The notes: generated by a model not told the origin, from the letters alone. A stretch of DNA of 22,630 nucleotides from 2-01-FULL-51-21 sp964348955 (GCA_964348955.1 CAYGEN010000008.1:1-22630); one strand, 5' to 3'. Shown: positions 12,892 to 19,837, counted from the stretch's first letter. Numbers and translations: made by a program.

Positions 12892-13497
12892 TTATGAAGA
12901 AAGGGTGGTAAGCGCCTTAACCGCCGCGCGCGCGTTATTCAGCTGATTTTTACTGCGCGAGAGAATTTTTGCGGATACATTGCGCACTCCCGCAAGCTCA
13001 AGCACATACCGGACCGAACTGCCCGCCGTAAGACCGCGTCCCGGTGTCGGTATAATAATAACGTGCGACGCCGCGTATTTTGCCGCCACATCATGTCCGA
13101 GCGAAAAATCTTTCGTCAATTTCAGCTTGAGTACGTTTTTCTTTGCGTCATTCAAAGCTTTGCCGATAGCAAGCGCGGTATCCGAACCCTTTCCGAGACC
13201 GACGGCGACCGAGCCTTTGCGGTCGCCGATAACCATCGCCACACTGAAACTAAAACGCCTGCCGCCCGCGACCACGCGCGCAACGCGGCGAATAGAGATA
13301 ATATGCTGGTCAAACGCCGATTTACTCCACTCGGAACGACGCGACTGCCGACGCGTGTTTCTTTGCCGCGCATTCCTCTCACGCTGAGGGGCTCTGCTCG
13401 CGGCGGCGGGTTTGGTATCCGCCGCAGGCGCCTCGCCCGCGCCCTCGAGGGATACATTGACGGCAACCTCTGTTTCTTTTTTCTGTTCTTCAACCAT
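12892..13497 (-). CDS. rpsE: 30S ribosomal protein S5 with N-terminal extension
   Basis: S5 helps maintain decoding accuracy and lines the mRNA entry channel. The core starts near residue 60: FDQHIISIRRVARVVAGGRRFSFSVAMVIGDRKGSVAVGLGKGSD, followed by HVIIIPTPGRGLTAGSSVRYVLELAGVRNVSAKILSRSKN. Residues 1-58 form an added tail, first acidic and Ala-rich, then strongly Arg-rich (RERNARQRNTRRQSRR). This makes 201 aa against a usual length of about 165. The ATG at 13497 is 7 bp from the rplR stop. The extension has sensible codon use, so it is likely translated. Confidence 0.97.
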   Translation of the reverse strand: MVEEQKKETEVAVNVSLEGAGEAPAADTKPAAASRAPQRERNARQRNTRRQSRRSEWSKSAFDQHIISIRRVARVVAGGRRFSFSVAMVIGDRKGSVAVGLGKGSDTALAIGKALNDAKKNVLKLKLTKDFSLGHDVAAKYAASHVIIIPTPGRGLTAGSSVRYVLELAGVRNVSAKILSRSKNQLNNARAAVKALTTLSS

Positions 13498-13504
13498 AGC
13501 GTTA

Positions 13505-13852
13505 TTAAAAAATCAGGCCACCGGCACGAACGGTATCCGCAAACAGCTTAATGTTGCCCGCATAGCGGTAGCCGCCACGGTCAAAAACCACGGTATGAAT
13601 TTTTTTTGCGGCGGCGCTCTCTGCAAGCCGTTTCCCTGCCAGCGTGGCGCGCTCGCGCGGCAGGCCCTTAAGTCCGCGCGAGGAAACCGCGACGATGGTC
13701 ACGCCTTTTTCATCATCAATGACCTGCGCGTAAAGGTCGCGGTTTGATTTAAAAACCGAAAGGCGCGGACGCGCCGCGGTCCCCGCGATGCGCGCACGAA
13801 TGCGCCGATGGCGCCGCTGTCGTTGTTCAATTTTTGTCTTGCGTATCGTCAT
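13505..13852 (-). CDS. rplR: 50S ribosomal protein L18
   Basis: L18 binds 5S rRNA in the central protuberance. The 115-aa protein shows the basic N-terminus (RKTKIEQRQRRHRRIRARIAGTAARPRLSVFKSNRDLYAQVIDDE) and the C-terminal VVFDRGGYRYAGNIKLFADTVRAGGLIF. That fits the family's FDRGGYxYHGRVKALADAAREAGL pattern, with Ala in place of His. The length is normal. It starts 3 bp after the rplF stop and has no SD. Confidence 0.97.
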   Translation of the reverse strand: MTIRKTKIEQRQRRHRRIRARIAGTAARPRLSVFKSNRDLYAQVIDDEKGVTIVAVSSRGLKGLPRERATLAGKRLAESAAAKKIHTVVFDRGGYRYAGNIKLFADTVRAGGLIF

Positions 13853-13855
13853 ACG

Positions 13856-14386
13856 TTAGGTGGTTGAGCGTTTCCCTTCCTTGCGCTTTACAACTTCATT
13901 GCTGTACCGAATACCTTTTCCTTTGTACGGCTCGGGTTTTTTAAGCGCCCGCACTTTTGCGGCAAATTGCCCAACGCGTTCTTTATCAGAACCAGAAACC
14001 GTAAGCACGCTTTTTTCAACGGTTACTTTGAGGTCCACCGGCACTTCCACCTTGACCGGATGTGAGAACCCGAGCAGGAGTGTGAGCGTTGTGCCGGAAA
14101 TTTCGGCGCGAAATCCGATACCCTCTATAATGAGTTGTTTCGTAAATGGCACATTGACGCCGGCAACCATATTTTTTAAATGCGCCGATGAGGTTCCCCA
14201 GAGCGCACCAAGATTCTTGTCCTCCAGTGTAAGTTCGGCAATGTTACCGGTTACAGTAAGCCCAATTCCTTTCGGAAACGGACGCGAAAGCTCGCCGCCT
14301 TGACTCTTGACGACAATGCGCCCGTCCGAGAGATGCACCTCGGTTTTTTCGGGAATCGTAATTTGTTGTCTGCCGATACGTGACAT
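13856..14386 (-). CDS. rplF: 50S ribosomal protein L6
   Basis: L6 supports the factor-binding region of the large subunit. The product begins MSRIGRQQITIPEKTEVHL, the standard L6 N-terminus, so I place the start at the ATG 14386-14384. The in-frame ATG four codons earlier (14398) would overlap rpsH. The C-terminal RNA-binding signature is KKPEPYKGKGIRYSNEVVKRKEGK. The length is 176 aa, close to the usual 177-180. It lies 5 bp after the rpsH stop. Confidence 0.96.
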   Translation of the reverse strand: MSRIGRQQITIPEKTEVHLSDGRIVVKSQGGELSRPFPKGIGLTVTGNIAELTLEDKNLGALWGTSSAHLKNMVAGVNVPFTKQLIIEGIGFRAEISGTTLTLLLGFSHPVKVEVPVDLKVTVEKSVLTVSGSDKERVGQFAAKVRALKKPEPYKGKGIRYSNEVVKRKEGKRSTT

Positions 14387-14391
14387 ATTGT

Positions 14392-14787
14392 TTACCAAAT
14401 CTTAAATAGCGCTTCCCCGCCAACCCGCTCTTTACGCGCATCGCGGTCGCTCAAGATGCCCTTTGGGGTGGAAAGTATGAGGGAACCTTTGCCCGATTTT
14501 ACCGGACGAAGCGTTAAAACGCGCTCATATATCCGTCGGCCTGGTTTTGACATCCGCTTCACCCCCACCATGCGCGGCGCGCCTCCTTTCCCGTAGGCAA
14601 TATCAACCACCAACGACTTGTGAGCTTTCTTGCCGTGCCAAGCGACCGACACCAAATATCCTTCTTTGCGCAGAGCTTCAGCGACCGCAAAACGCATCTT
14701 GGAGTACGGTGTTACCACTGACGGCTTGCGCACCGCGGCGGCATTCTTGAGCTGTATGATGAAATCACCGATTGGGTCCGTTACCAT
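14392..14787 (-). CDS. rpsH: 30S ribosomal protein S8
   Basis: S8 binds the central domain of 16S rRNA and in E. coli also represses the spc operon. The 131-aa product starts MVTDPIGDFIIQLKNAAAVRKPSVVTPYSKMRFAVAEALRKEGYL. It has the C-terminal signature GSLILSTPKGILSDRDARKERVGGEALFKIW, matching the STSKGxMTDxxARxxxxGGExL(C/F)xVW pattern. Length is normal. It follows rpsN by 36 bp, a T-rich gap without a clear terminator. Confidence 0.97.
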   Translation of the reverse strand: MVTDPIGDFIIQLKNAAAVRKPSVVTPYSKMRFAVAEALRKEGYLVSVAWHGKKAHKSLVVDIAYGKGGAPRMVGVKRMSKPGRRIYERVLTLRPVKSGKGSLILSTPKGILSDRDARKERVGGEALFKIW

Positions 14788-14823
14788 ATGAATACGTTAT
14801 AGCTTTCCAGTTTTTTTAAAAAA

Positions 14824-15009
14824 TTACCAGGAAGACTTTTTAATCCCGGGGATTTCTCCCTCGTTGGCAAGCTCCCGAAAACAAATGCGACAGAGGTCAA
14901 AATCGCGCATGTACCCCCTGACACGGCCACAACGAAAACAACGACGAACCACCCGCGATTTAAACTTGGGCGGTTTTTGGGAACGCGCAATCGTTGATGT
15001 TTTTGCCAT
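14824..15009 (-). CDS. rpsN: 30S ribosomal protein S14, zinc-binding (type Z)
   Basis: The product is a 61-aa S14 with two Cys pairs, CFRCGR and CRICFRE. These form the C-x2-C-x12-C-x2-C zinc site of the short, zinc-dependent type. It ends with GEIPGIKKSSW, the family's typical C-terminus. The start MAKTSTIARSQ is the expected one, and no SD is visible. It is separated from rplE by an unusual 175-bp gap that holds a terminator and a possible promoter, so it may head its own transcription unit. Confidence 0.96.
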   Translation of the reverse strand: MAKTSTIARSQKPPKFKSRVVRRCFRCGRVRGYMRDFDLCRICFRELANEGEIPGIKKSSW

Positions 15010-15051
15010 TTCAGTTTTTCTTCACGCACGCAAGAAAGATGACTGCCTGCC

Positions 15052-15093
15052 CGCACCATGGTGCGCTATATAGATGGCACCGTAAACGGGCAA
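15052..15093 (-). promoter_or_regulatory. Possible rpsN promoter with a palindrome over the start site
   Basis: On the minus strand TTGCCC (15093-15088) and TATATA (15072-15067) are 15 bp apart. A shifted -10, TATAGC, gives 17 bp. The perfect 14-bp palindrome CGCACCATGGTGCG (15052-15065) covers the predicted transcript start near 15060, a position typical of repressor sites. The rest of the gap (15010-15184) shows no gene. Confidence 0.4.
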
Positions 15094-15125
15094 CCAACTA
15101 AACTCTGTCTCTCCATTCACGAAAC

Positions 15126-15145
15126 AAAAAAGCTCTCAAGAGCTT
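15126..15145 (-). terminator. Intrinsic terminator inside the spc cluster, between rplE and rpsN
   Basis: On the minus strand AAGCTC (15145-15140) pairs with GAGCTT (15135-15130) around TTGA. The T run continues through 15126. It lies 39 bp beyond the rplE stop. The stem is short (6 bp), so it may be a partial terminator or attenuator. Confidence 0.6.
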
Positions 15146-15184
15146 GCCGCAAAATACTAGCAAGTTAGCTCTCCTGTGTCAATT

Positions 15185-15721
15185 TTACCCTTCTTGCTTG
15201 AAAGGCACGCCGACATGCTCAAAAAACGCCCGCGCTTCCTCTTTATTTTTTGCGGAGGTGACTATCGTGACGGAAAGCCCGAAGAGGTCCTTAATGTCCT
15301 CGTCCGCGGTCTCCGGAAAAATACTCTGTTCCTTGATGCCGATGGTGAGATTTCCCATCTCGTCAATGGCGCTTGGCGAGATGCCACGGAAGTCCTTGGT
15401 ACGGGGAAGGGTAATGTTGAGAAGTTTGTCCAAAAAATCGTTCATGCGTTTGCCGCGCAAGGTCGCTTGAAAACCGACAACATCGCCCTGCACCACTTTG
15501 AACGCGGCAATTGACTTTTTAGCTCCGCGCGGCGCGGCTTTCTGACCCGTAATTTTTGCAAGCCGGTCAGCGACAAGAATGTTGCGATTTTTATCCTTCG
15601 CCTTCCCGACGCCACTTGAGACAATCGCTTTCAAAAGCCGCGGCGATTGCATCCGGTTCGTATATTTGAATGCATCCCGCATCTTCTCAAAAGCATGGAG
15701 TTGTTTTTCTTTGGTTAACAT
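15185..15721 (-). CDS. rplE: 50S ribosomal protein L5
   Basis: L5 binds 5S rRNA and contacts the P-site tRNA. The 178-aa product has MQSPRLLKAIVSSGVGKA, LAKITGQKAAPRGAKKSIAAFKV, RTKDFRGISPSAIDEMGNLTIGIKEQSIFPE and a C-terminal LSVTIVTSAKNKEEARAFFEHVGVPF, all family landmarks. The length is normal. The ATG (15721) lies 14 bp after the rplX stop without an SD. It is followed by a terminator, which is unusual inside this cluster. Confidence 0.97.
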   Translation of the reverse strand: MLTKEKQLHAFEKMRDAFKYTNRMQSPRLLKAIVSSGVGKAKDKNRNILVADRLAKITGQKAAPRGAKKSIAAFKVVQGDVVGFQATLRGKRMNDFLDKLLNITLPRTKDFRGISPSAIDEMGNLTIGIKEQSIFPETADEDIKDLFGLSVTIVTSAKNKEEARAFFEHVGVPFKQEG

Positions 15722-15735
15722 AGCCGTACCGTTTA

Positions 15736-15987
15736 TTATGTGGCGCGTTTCCTGGTGCGCTTTCCGCCCGAGCCGACCAGCATGACATTGGAAACGTTGA
15801 GAGGCATGGTTTTATCAACAATTTGCCCCTTTTGATTCTCGCGCGTTTTTCGCTGGTGCCGCTTGCGGATATTGACGCCTTCCACTATCACACGATTCTC
15901 GCTCGGAAAGGCCCGTATGACCTTCCCTTTTTTCCCCTTATCTTTCCCGGTGATGACCACCACCATGTCTCCTTTTTTAATTTTCAT
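15736..15987 (-). CDS. rplX: 50S ribosomal protein L24
   Basis: L24 starts large-subunit assembly near the peptide exit. The 83-aa product begins MKIKKGDMVVVITGKDKGKKGKV, a KOW motif. It continues with NRVIVEGVNIRKRHQRKTRENQKGQIVDKTMPLNVSNVML, which is diagnostic. The start is the ATG at 15987-15985. The frame is open further upstream, but that part is antisense-like composition inside rplN. It is shorter than the usual 100-105 aa, losing part of the C-terminus. Confidence 0.96.
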   Translation of the reverse strand: MKIKKGDMVVVITGKDKGKKGKVIRAFPSENRVIVEGVNIRKRHQRKTRENQKGQIVDKTMPLNVSNVMLVGSGGKRTRKRAT

Positions 15988-15997
15988 ATTATTTTTT

Positions 15998-16378
15998 CTA
16001 CACAACCTCGGGTGCCAGCGAAATGATTTTCTGATAGCCGCGCTCGGCAAGCTCGCGCGGAATGGGGCCGAAGATGCGTCCCGCTTTTGGGGAATGCTTG
16101 TCTTTTTCGGTTTTCTCCAGAATGACAACGGCATTTTCATCAAAACGAATGTAGGAGCCGTCAAGACGGCGGAATGGTTGGACCTGCCGCACCACCACCG
16201 CGTGCAGAACCTCTTTTTTCTTGACGGCTTTTCGCGGCTCGGCCGTCTGCACCGAAATAACAACAACATCGCCGATGCGCGCGTAGCGGCGGCGCGTAGC
16301 GCCGAGTATCTTAAAAACTCTTCCGAGTTTTGCGCCGGAATTGTCGGCAATTTTTACCAATGTCTGTGGCTGAATCAT
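15998..16378 (-). CDS. rplN: 50S ribosomal protein L14
   Basis: L14 forms part of the intersubunit bridge near L19. The 126-aa product begins MIQPQTLVKIADNSGAKLGRVFKIL and contains IGDVVVISVQTAEPRKAVKKKEVLHAVVVR. It carries the signature SYIRFDENAVVILEKTEKDKHSPKAGRIFGPIPRELAERGYQKIISLAPEVV. A few residues replace the more common GTRIFGPVARELR pattern. It is 12 bp from the rpsQ stop and 10 bp from rplX. Confidence 0.97.
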   Translation of the reverse strand: MIQPQTLVKIADNSGAKLGRVFKILGATRRRYARIGDVVVISVQTAEPRKAVKKKEVLHAVVVRQVQPFRRLDGSYIRFDENAVVILEKTEKDKHSPKAGRIFGPIPRELAERGYQKIISLAPEVV

Positions 16379-16390
16379 AAAAGTGGCCGA

Positions 16391-16669
16391 TTAGCTTTCG
16401 GTCGTCTCTGCGATAATTTTGAAATGCTTATGTTTTGAAATTGGTCGGACTTCCTGAATACGCACCGCAGAGCCAACCGCATGCGCGTTGCCGGGGTCGT
16501 GCGCTTGCAGGCGTTTCGTGCGAAGAAGAAATTTCTTATACTTCGAGTGCATAACAAAACGCTTGATGAGCACAACCGCCGTGTCTTTCATACGGCTGGA
16601 CACTACTGTGCCGGCAAACACTTTTGTGCGTTTCTCTTGAGCAGGTGTTTTTGTCATAGAGTTATTCAT
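16391..16669 (-). CDS. rpsQ: 30S ribosomal protein S17
   Basis: S17 is a primary 16S rRNA-binding protein with an OB-fold. The 92-aa product includes VFAGTVVSSRMKDTAVVLIKRFVMHSKYKKFLLRTKRLQAHDPGN and VRIQEVRPISKHKHFKIIAETTES, matching the family. The start is either ATG 16669 or the in-frame ATG 16657 (MTKTPAQEKR). Neither has an SD, and the former is 6 bp from the rpmC stop. Length is within the normal range. Confidence 0.95.
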   Translation of the reverse strand: MNNSMTKTPAQEKRTKVFAGTVVSSRMKDTAVVLIKRFVMHSKYKKFLLRTKRLQAHDPGNAHAVGSAVRIQEVRPISKHKHFKIIAETTES

Positions 16670-16675
16670 AGCCGT

Positions 16676-16870
16676 TTACGTTGTCTTCATCTGATTCAGC
16701 GCCGTCTTGATGCGAGAAATTTCCTTGCGGATGTTTCTCCCCTCTTTCACATTGCGCGCCTTACTGCCCGAGATGCCGAAACGGAACACGCGCAAAGCTT
16801 CCTGTTTTTCAAGAAGCAGTTTGGTGAGTTCAATGTCCGTTTTTTTTGAGATATCAGCCATAGGCATCAT
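16676..16870 (-). CDS. rpmC: 50S ribosomal protein L29
   Basis: L29 is a small helical-hairpin protein near the peptide exit tunnel. The 64-aa product shows DIELTKLLLEKQEALRVFRFGISGSKARNVKEGRNIRKEISRIKTALNQ. This corresponds to the family pattern with RxIARIxT replaced by RKEISRIKT. The ATG at 16870 overlaps the rplP stop by 4 bp (translational coupling). Met codons at 16867 and 16861 are alternative starts. Confidence 0.93.
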   Translation of the reverse strand: MMPMADISKKTDIELTKLLLEKQEALRVFRFGISGSKARNVKEGRNIRKEISRIKTALNQMKTT

Positions 16871-17289
16871 TGGTCACGCTCGACGGTTTTTGTCTTGAGC
16901 GGCAGTTTTGCCCCCGCTTTGCGAAGCGCTTCGCGCGCAATGGGGGCAGGCACGCCGTCAACTTCAAAAATAATCCGTCCGGGAAATACATCCGTTTCGT
17001 ACCCCTTTAAGTCGCCCTTGCCCTTGCCCATCCCCACTTCCGCCGGCTTTGATGTAAAGGGGCGGTCTGGAAAAATGCGAATCCACAAACGGCCGTTTTT
17101 CCCGAGCTGGTGGGAAGCGACGCGGCGCGCGGCTTCTATTTGATTTGACGTAACGCGCTTTTGGGAAAGTGCCTTGAGACCGTACGAACCAAATGCGAGC
17201 GTGAGTCCCCGTGTCTCAACCCGCAGCTTATTGGGATTGCGGCGCTTCGTCTGCCACTTCCTGAATTTTACTTTTTTGGGGAATAACAT
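16867..17289 (-). CDS. rplP: 50S ribosomal protein L16
   Basis: L16 lies near the A-site of the large subunit. The 140-aa product begins MLFPKKVKFRKWQTKRRNP and contains LTLAFGSYGLKALSQKRVTSNQIEAARRVASHQLGKNGRLWIRIFPDRPFTSKPAEVGMGKGKGDLKGYE. These include the highly conserved L16 signatures with MGKGKG. The length is normal. The start has no SD, and 57 bp separate it from rpsC. Confidence 0.97.
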   Translation of the reverse strand: MLFPKKVKFRKWQTKRRNPNKLRVETRGLTLAFGSYGLKALSQKRVTSNQIEAARRVASHQLGKNGRLWIRIFPDRPFTSKPAEVGMGKGKGDLKGYETDVFPGRIIFEVDGVPAPIAREALRKAGAKLPLKTKTVERDQ

Positions 17290-17346
17290 ACCTGTCGCTT
17301 TTAGTTTCGCTGGTTACGGGATGTTTAGAATGACGGGTCAATAAAA

Positions 17347-18006
17347 CTATGTATTGAACACATCGCCGCGGTAAATCCATACTTTCACCCCAATCACGCC
17401 GTAAGGAAGATACGACTTTTCGCGTGAATAGTCAATGTCCGCACGAAGCGTTTGGAGTGGGATGCGCCCGCGCTTAATTTCTTCTCGGCGTGACATTTCC
17501 GCGCCGCCTAAGCGGCCCGCAATCGCGATACGCACGCCCAGCACGTCTCGATTCGCCATAACCTTCTCCGCAGTCTGCTTAAGCACGCGGCGAAACGGCA
17601 TACGTTTCTCAAGGCCTTCTGCAATCATGTGCGCTACAATCGCGGCATTGGATTCCGGCGAGCGCACCTCTTCAATATCAAGACGCAACTCCGGATTTTG
17701 GGCAAGTTTCAATTTTGCAATAATCGCTTTAAGCCCGTCAAGTAGCCGCTTTGAACCTTCCCCACTGCGCCCTATGATGATGCCCGGACGCGAAGTTTTC
17801 ACGACGATTCGCAAAGTCTTTGAACTGCGCTCAATTTCCACTCCGCTCACATACATACCGCGAAGCTGTTTCGCAAGGTAGCTGCGAATAACGACATCGC
17901 ATCGCAAAAATTCCCGATATTGTTTTGGGTCGGTCGTAAACCAACGCGATTTCCAATCGCGAATAATGCCGAGACGGTGCGCGTAAGGATGAACGATGTG
18001 GGTCAT
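17347..18006 (-). CDS. rpsC: 30S ribosomal protein S3
   Basis: S3 lines the mRNA entry and has helicase-associated function. The 219-aa product starts MTHIVHPYAHRLGIIRDWKSRW, a variant of the usual GQKVNPxGFRLG. A KH domain with GIIIGRSGEGSKRLLDGL is near residues 75-92, and the C-terminal domain has GVRIAIAGRLGGAEMSRREEIKRGRIPLQTLRADIDYS. The end PYGVIGVKVWIYRGDVF is typical. Length is within the normal range. It is 33 bp from the rplV stop. Confidence 0.97.
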   Translation of the reverse strand: MTHIVHPYAHRLGIIRDWKSRWFTTDPKQYREFLRCDVVIRSYLAKQLRGMYVSGVEIERSSKTLRIVVKTSRPGIIIGRSGEGSKRLLDGLKAIIAKLKLAQNPELRLDIEEVRSPESNAAIVAHMIAEGLEKRMPFRRVLKQTAEKVMANRDVLGVRIAIAGRLGGAEMSRREEIKRGRIPLQTLRADIDYSREKSYLPYGVIGVKVWIYRGDVFNT

Positions 18007-18039
18007 GGGAGTAGTGTACTAGCTTGTCAGCTTTTTAGC

Positions 18040-18384
18040 TTAATTAGATTTTTCCGCCTGCTCGCTTTTGCCAAGTTCAAGGGTGATATGGCTGGTGCGC
18101 TTCTTGATGGGTGTCGCTCTCCCGCGGGCGCGCGGCATGTGCTTTGTAAACACGATACCCTTGTTGACGGCAATGCGGTATACGGCAAGCTCGCTCAAAG
18201 GCGCACCGGACTCTTTAGCATTGGCAAGCGCCGCAGAGAGCAGTTTGCGCATAGCCCCCGCAGCGCGTTTGTCCATGTGCTCCAAAAGCTCAAGCGCGCG
18301 CGACACGCTCTTGCCGCGGATAGCATCCGCAATGAGCCGCACCTTGCGCGGCGACTGCCGATAATTTTTAAGAGTCGCGCGCAT
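18040..18384 (-). CDS. rplV: 50S ribosomal protein L22
   Basis: L22 reaches into the peptide exit tunnel with a long beta-hairpin. The 114-aa product starts MRATLKNYRQSPRKVRLIADAIRGKSVSRALELLEHM. It has the tunnel hairpin sequence IVFTKHMPRARGRATPIKKRTSHITLELGKSEQ. It follows rpsS with 2 bp between stop and start. Length is normal. Confidence 0.97.
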   Translation of the reverse strand: MRATLKNYRQSPRKVRLIADAIRGKSVSRALELLEHMDKRAAGAMRKLLSAALANAKESGAPLSELAVYRIAVNKGIVFTKHMPRARGRATPIKKRTSHITLELGKSEQAEKSN

Positions 18385-18386
18385 GA

Positions 18387-18752
18387 TTATTTTTTGCCTC
18401 CGGGCGCCGCGCCACCCCCTTCCGTGGCGGTTGCTTTCGCGGCTTGTGCGGCGGAGATTTCGGCCTGTTTCTTTTTCTCCTCAAGCTCTTTCTGCATCTT
18501 GCCGCCATGCCGAAGAAACTTCTTTGTGGGAGAAAACTCGCCAAGCCGGTGCCCTACCATATCCTCCGAAACAAACACTTCCAAATGCGCTTTGCCGTTG
18601 TATACGCCAAACGTAAATCCGACCATTTCCGGCGATATTTCACTGCGCCTCGCCCATGTCTTAATAACCCCGGTCTCTTTGGGGCGTTTGCCGGCGATTT
18701 TTTTCAAAATCGCTTCATCAACATAGGGGCCTTTTGAAAGTGAACGTGCCAT
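18387..18752 (-). CDS. rpsS: 30S ribosomal protein S19 with C-terminal tail
   Basis: S19 sits in the small-subunit head. The core (residues 1-88) is standard: MARSLSKGPYVDEAILKKI, KTWARRSEISPEMVGFTFGVYNGKAHLEVFVSEDMVGHRLGEFSPTKKFLRHGGK. A tail of about 33 residues follows, first Lys/Glu-rich and probably helical (KELEEKKKQAEISAAQAAK), then Gly/Ala-rich. The total of 121 aa compares with about 92 usually. It is the first gene after an internal terminator and has its own promoter, with a leader of about 23 nt. Confidence 0.97.
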   Translation of the reverse strand: MARSLSKGPYVDEAILKKIAGKRPKETGVIKTWARRSEISPEMVGFTFGVYNGKAHLEVFVSEDMVGHRLGEFSPTKKFLRHGGKMQKELEEKKKQAEISAAQAAKATATEGGGAAPGGKK

Positions 18753-18781
18753 AACAAAATAGCTCTCGCGAGCGTGTGCCT

Positions 18782-18810
18782 ATACTACGCAAGTCGTCTG
18801 CGAAAGTCAA
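18782..18810 (-). promoter_or_regulatory. Internal promoter before rpsS
   Basis: On the minus strand TTGACT (18810-18805), a 17-bp spacer and TAGTAT (18787-18782) give a start near 18775, about 23 nt before rpsS. It follows an intrinsic terminator. Expression of rpsS and the genes below it is therefore likely reset here. Confidence 0.75.
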
Positions 18811-18849
18811 CAAAACCATAACGGGTGCCGCGTACCGAAGCGCGCCTAA

Positions 18850-19146
18850 CAAACAAAAAGCTCCGCTGGTGGCGGAGCGAAGAGGGGTGCGCATCTGATA
18901 TTTACAACGCCTAGGAGTGAAAAGAAGGCGCATATCAGTTACGGGTTGACTTGCAAGGAACGAACGAAAAATATCTCTGCAAACAAGCCGCACCACCCGG
19001 CTGTATTGGGAGAAGGTCTGAAAATCCTATTGCCCAAAGCCGAAGACCTCCCGCCCTTATATTACGACGAGACAGCACCCGCCGGAAAGGCACGGCTCCA
19101 GGCCTATATGCCATACTACCTCAAACTGCAGGGAAAGCAACCATGA
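18850..19146 (+). other. Open frame on the opposite strand, possible gene remnant
   Basis: A frame is open for 98 codons before its TGA at 19144-19146. The only early start codon is TTG at 18946, which would give 66 aa. The C-terminal half reads like real protein (LKILLPKAEDLPPLYYDETA, RLQAYMPYYLKLQGKQP) with balanced codon use. There is no good start or SD. I do not recognise the protein. It could be the 3' piece of a lost gene, or chance. It overlaps the end of the minus-strand hypothetical gene by 26 bp. Apart from this frame, the stretch 18753-19120 holds the terminator and promoter listed separately. Confidence 0.25.
18855..18878 (-). terminator. Intrinsic terminator inside the S10 cluster, before rpsS
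   Basis: On the minus strand GCTCCGC (18878-18872) pairs perfectly with GCGGAGC (18866-18860) around CACCA. TTTTT and a further TTTG follow. It lies upstream of the rpsS promoter and downstream of the inserted DUF5674-like and hypothetical genes. Confidence 0.85.
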
Positions 19147-19396
19147 GACGGTTGAGTTCATTCTTAAATCGTATAAGTGTGCCGCGCGCTTTCGCGTGCA
19201 TAAACCCGCGCAACATGAGAAGACCTTCCTCATAGGCGCGCGGGTTGCCGCTCTGGCGAAGCGCGGAGAGCGTCGTATAGGCGCGGTCAAGAGAACTTTG
19301 ATACTGCGCGAGATTGCCGTGGTCAAGCGCGGCAATAGAGCGTAAGATATCCGCTGAGAGATTGCCAAACTGCAATGCGGCAATCGGTTCAATCAT
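19121..19396 (-). CDS. Small hypothetical protein inside the S10 cluster
   Basis: The 91-aa product is not recognised. It looks all-helical: an N-terminal part IEPIAALQFGNLSADILRSIAALDHGNLAQYQSSLDRAYTTLSALRQS, then a second helical part with GLLMLRGFMHAKARGTLIRFKNELNRLM. There is no signal peptide or membrane segment. Its ATG (19396) overlaps the stop of the DUF5674-like gene by 4 bp (ATGA), which argues that it is real and co-translated with that gene. It lies between rplB and rpsS, which are normally adjacent, and is followed after about 240 bp by a terminator. Confidence 0.65.
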   Translation of the reverse strand: MIEPIAALQFGNLSADILRSIAALDHGNLAQYQSSLDRAYTTLSALRQSGNPRAYEEGLLMLRGFMHAKARGTLIRFKNELNRLMVAFPAV

Positions 19397-19758
19397 AGTG
19401 GCAAGTCGGGTAGGTATTTCAAGACAAGCGCGCGAATGGCATTGCGAAATTCGGGATGCCCAAGTTCCATCTCATAGTTTCCTTGAGTGGGCCGAATGTT
19501 GATGAGCGAAAGATAGTCAAGCGCGTCTCCGCCACGCTCCGCGGGGTAAATGCTAAAACCCCACAAGTCTTCCTGTGCGGAGCCATCTTTGAGCAGGCAT
19601 ACATTCGCGTCCATGTGCCACTCGCCGCCGAGCGCCATGATGCCCCGTCGGCAATCAGCAACGCCCTTCACCATATTCCCGTGCCATCCTTTCGCAAGCG
19701 CTTGAACGGCGCTAAGGGTAATCGGTTCCCGAACAATGATGATTTCTGGGAATTCCAT
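19393..19758 (-). CDS. DUF5674-like protein inside the S10 cluster
   Basis: The 121-aa product has the pattern IIIVREPITLSAVQALAKGWHGNMVKGVADCRRGIMALGGEWHMDANVCLLKDGSAQEDLWGFSIYP, followed by LINIRPTQGN and PEFRNAIRALVLKYL. It fits my memory of DUF5674, a family of unknown function found often in CPR genomes. The conserved Glu-x-His, the DGS and the NIRPxQGN motif suggest a ligand or catalytic site, but no reaction is known. I place the start at ATG 19758 because the upstream in-frame ATG 19788 lies within a possible -10 (TATGAT, 19789-19784). It forms a coupled pair with the downstream 91-aa gene. Confidence 0.75.
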   Translation of the reverse strand: MEFPEIIIVREPITLSAVQALAKGWHGNMVKGVADCRRGIMALGGEWHMDANVCLLKDGSAQEDLWGFSIYPAERGGDALDYLSLINIRPTQGNYEMELGHPEFRNAIRALVLKYLPDLPL

Positions 19759-19837
19759 AAAATTAAAATGATGTCGCGTTTCTATCATACCCTAAACTGG
19801 CGCGCCGAGAGCCCGCTCATAACATGGGTCGGGTACC

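Noticed and set aside
13063..13551. 162-codon plus-strand frame in the S5-L18 region
   Set aside because: It is antisense to two well-identified ribosomal protein genes.
15988..16350. Upstream extension of the L24 frame (total 204 codons)
   Set aside because: The extra part overlaps rplN in another frame and has shadow-like composition. L24 starts at the ATG 15987.
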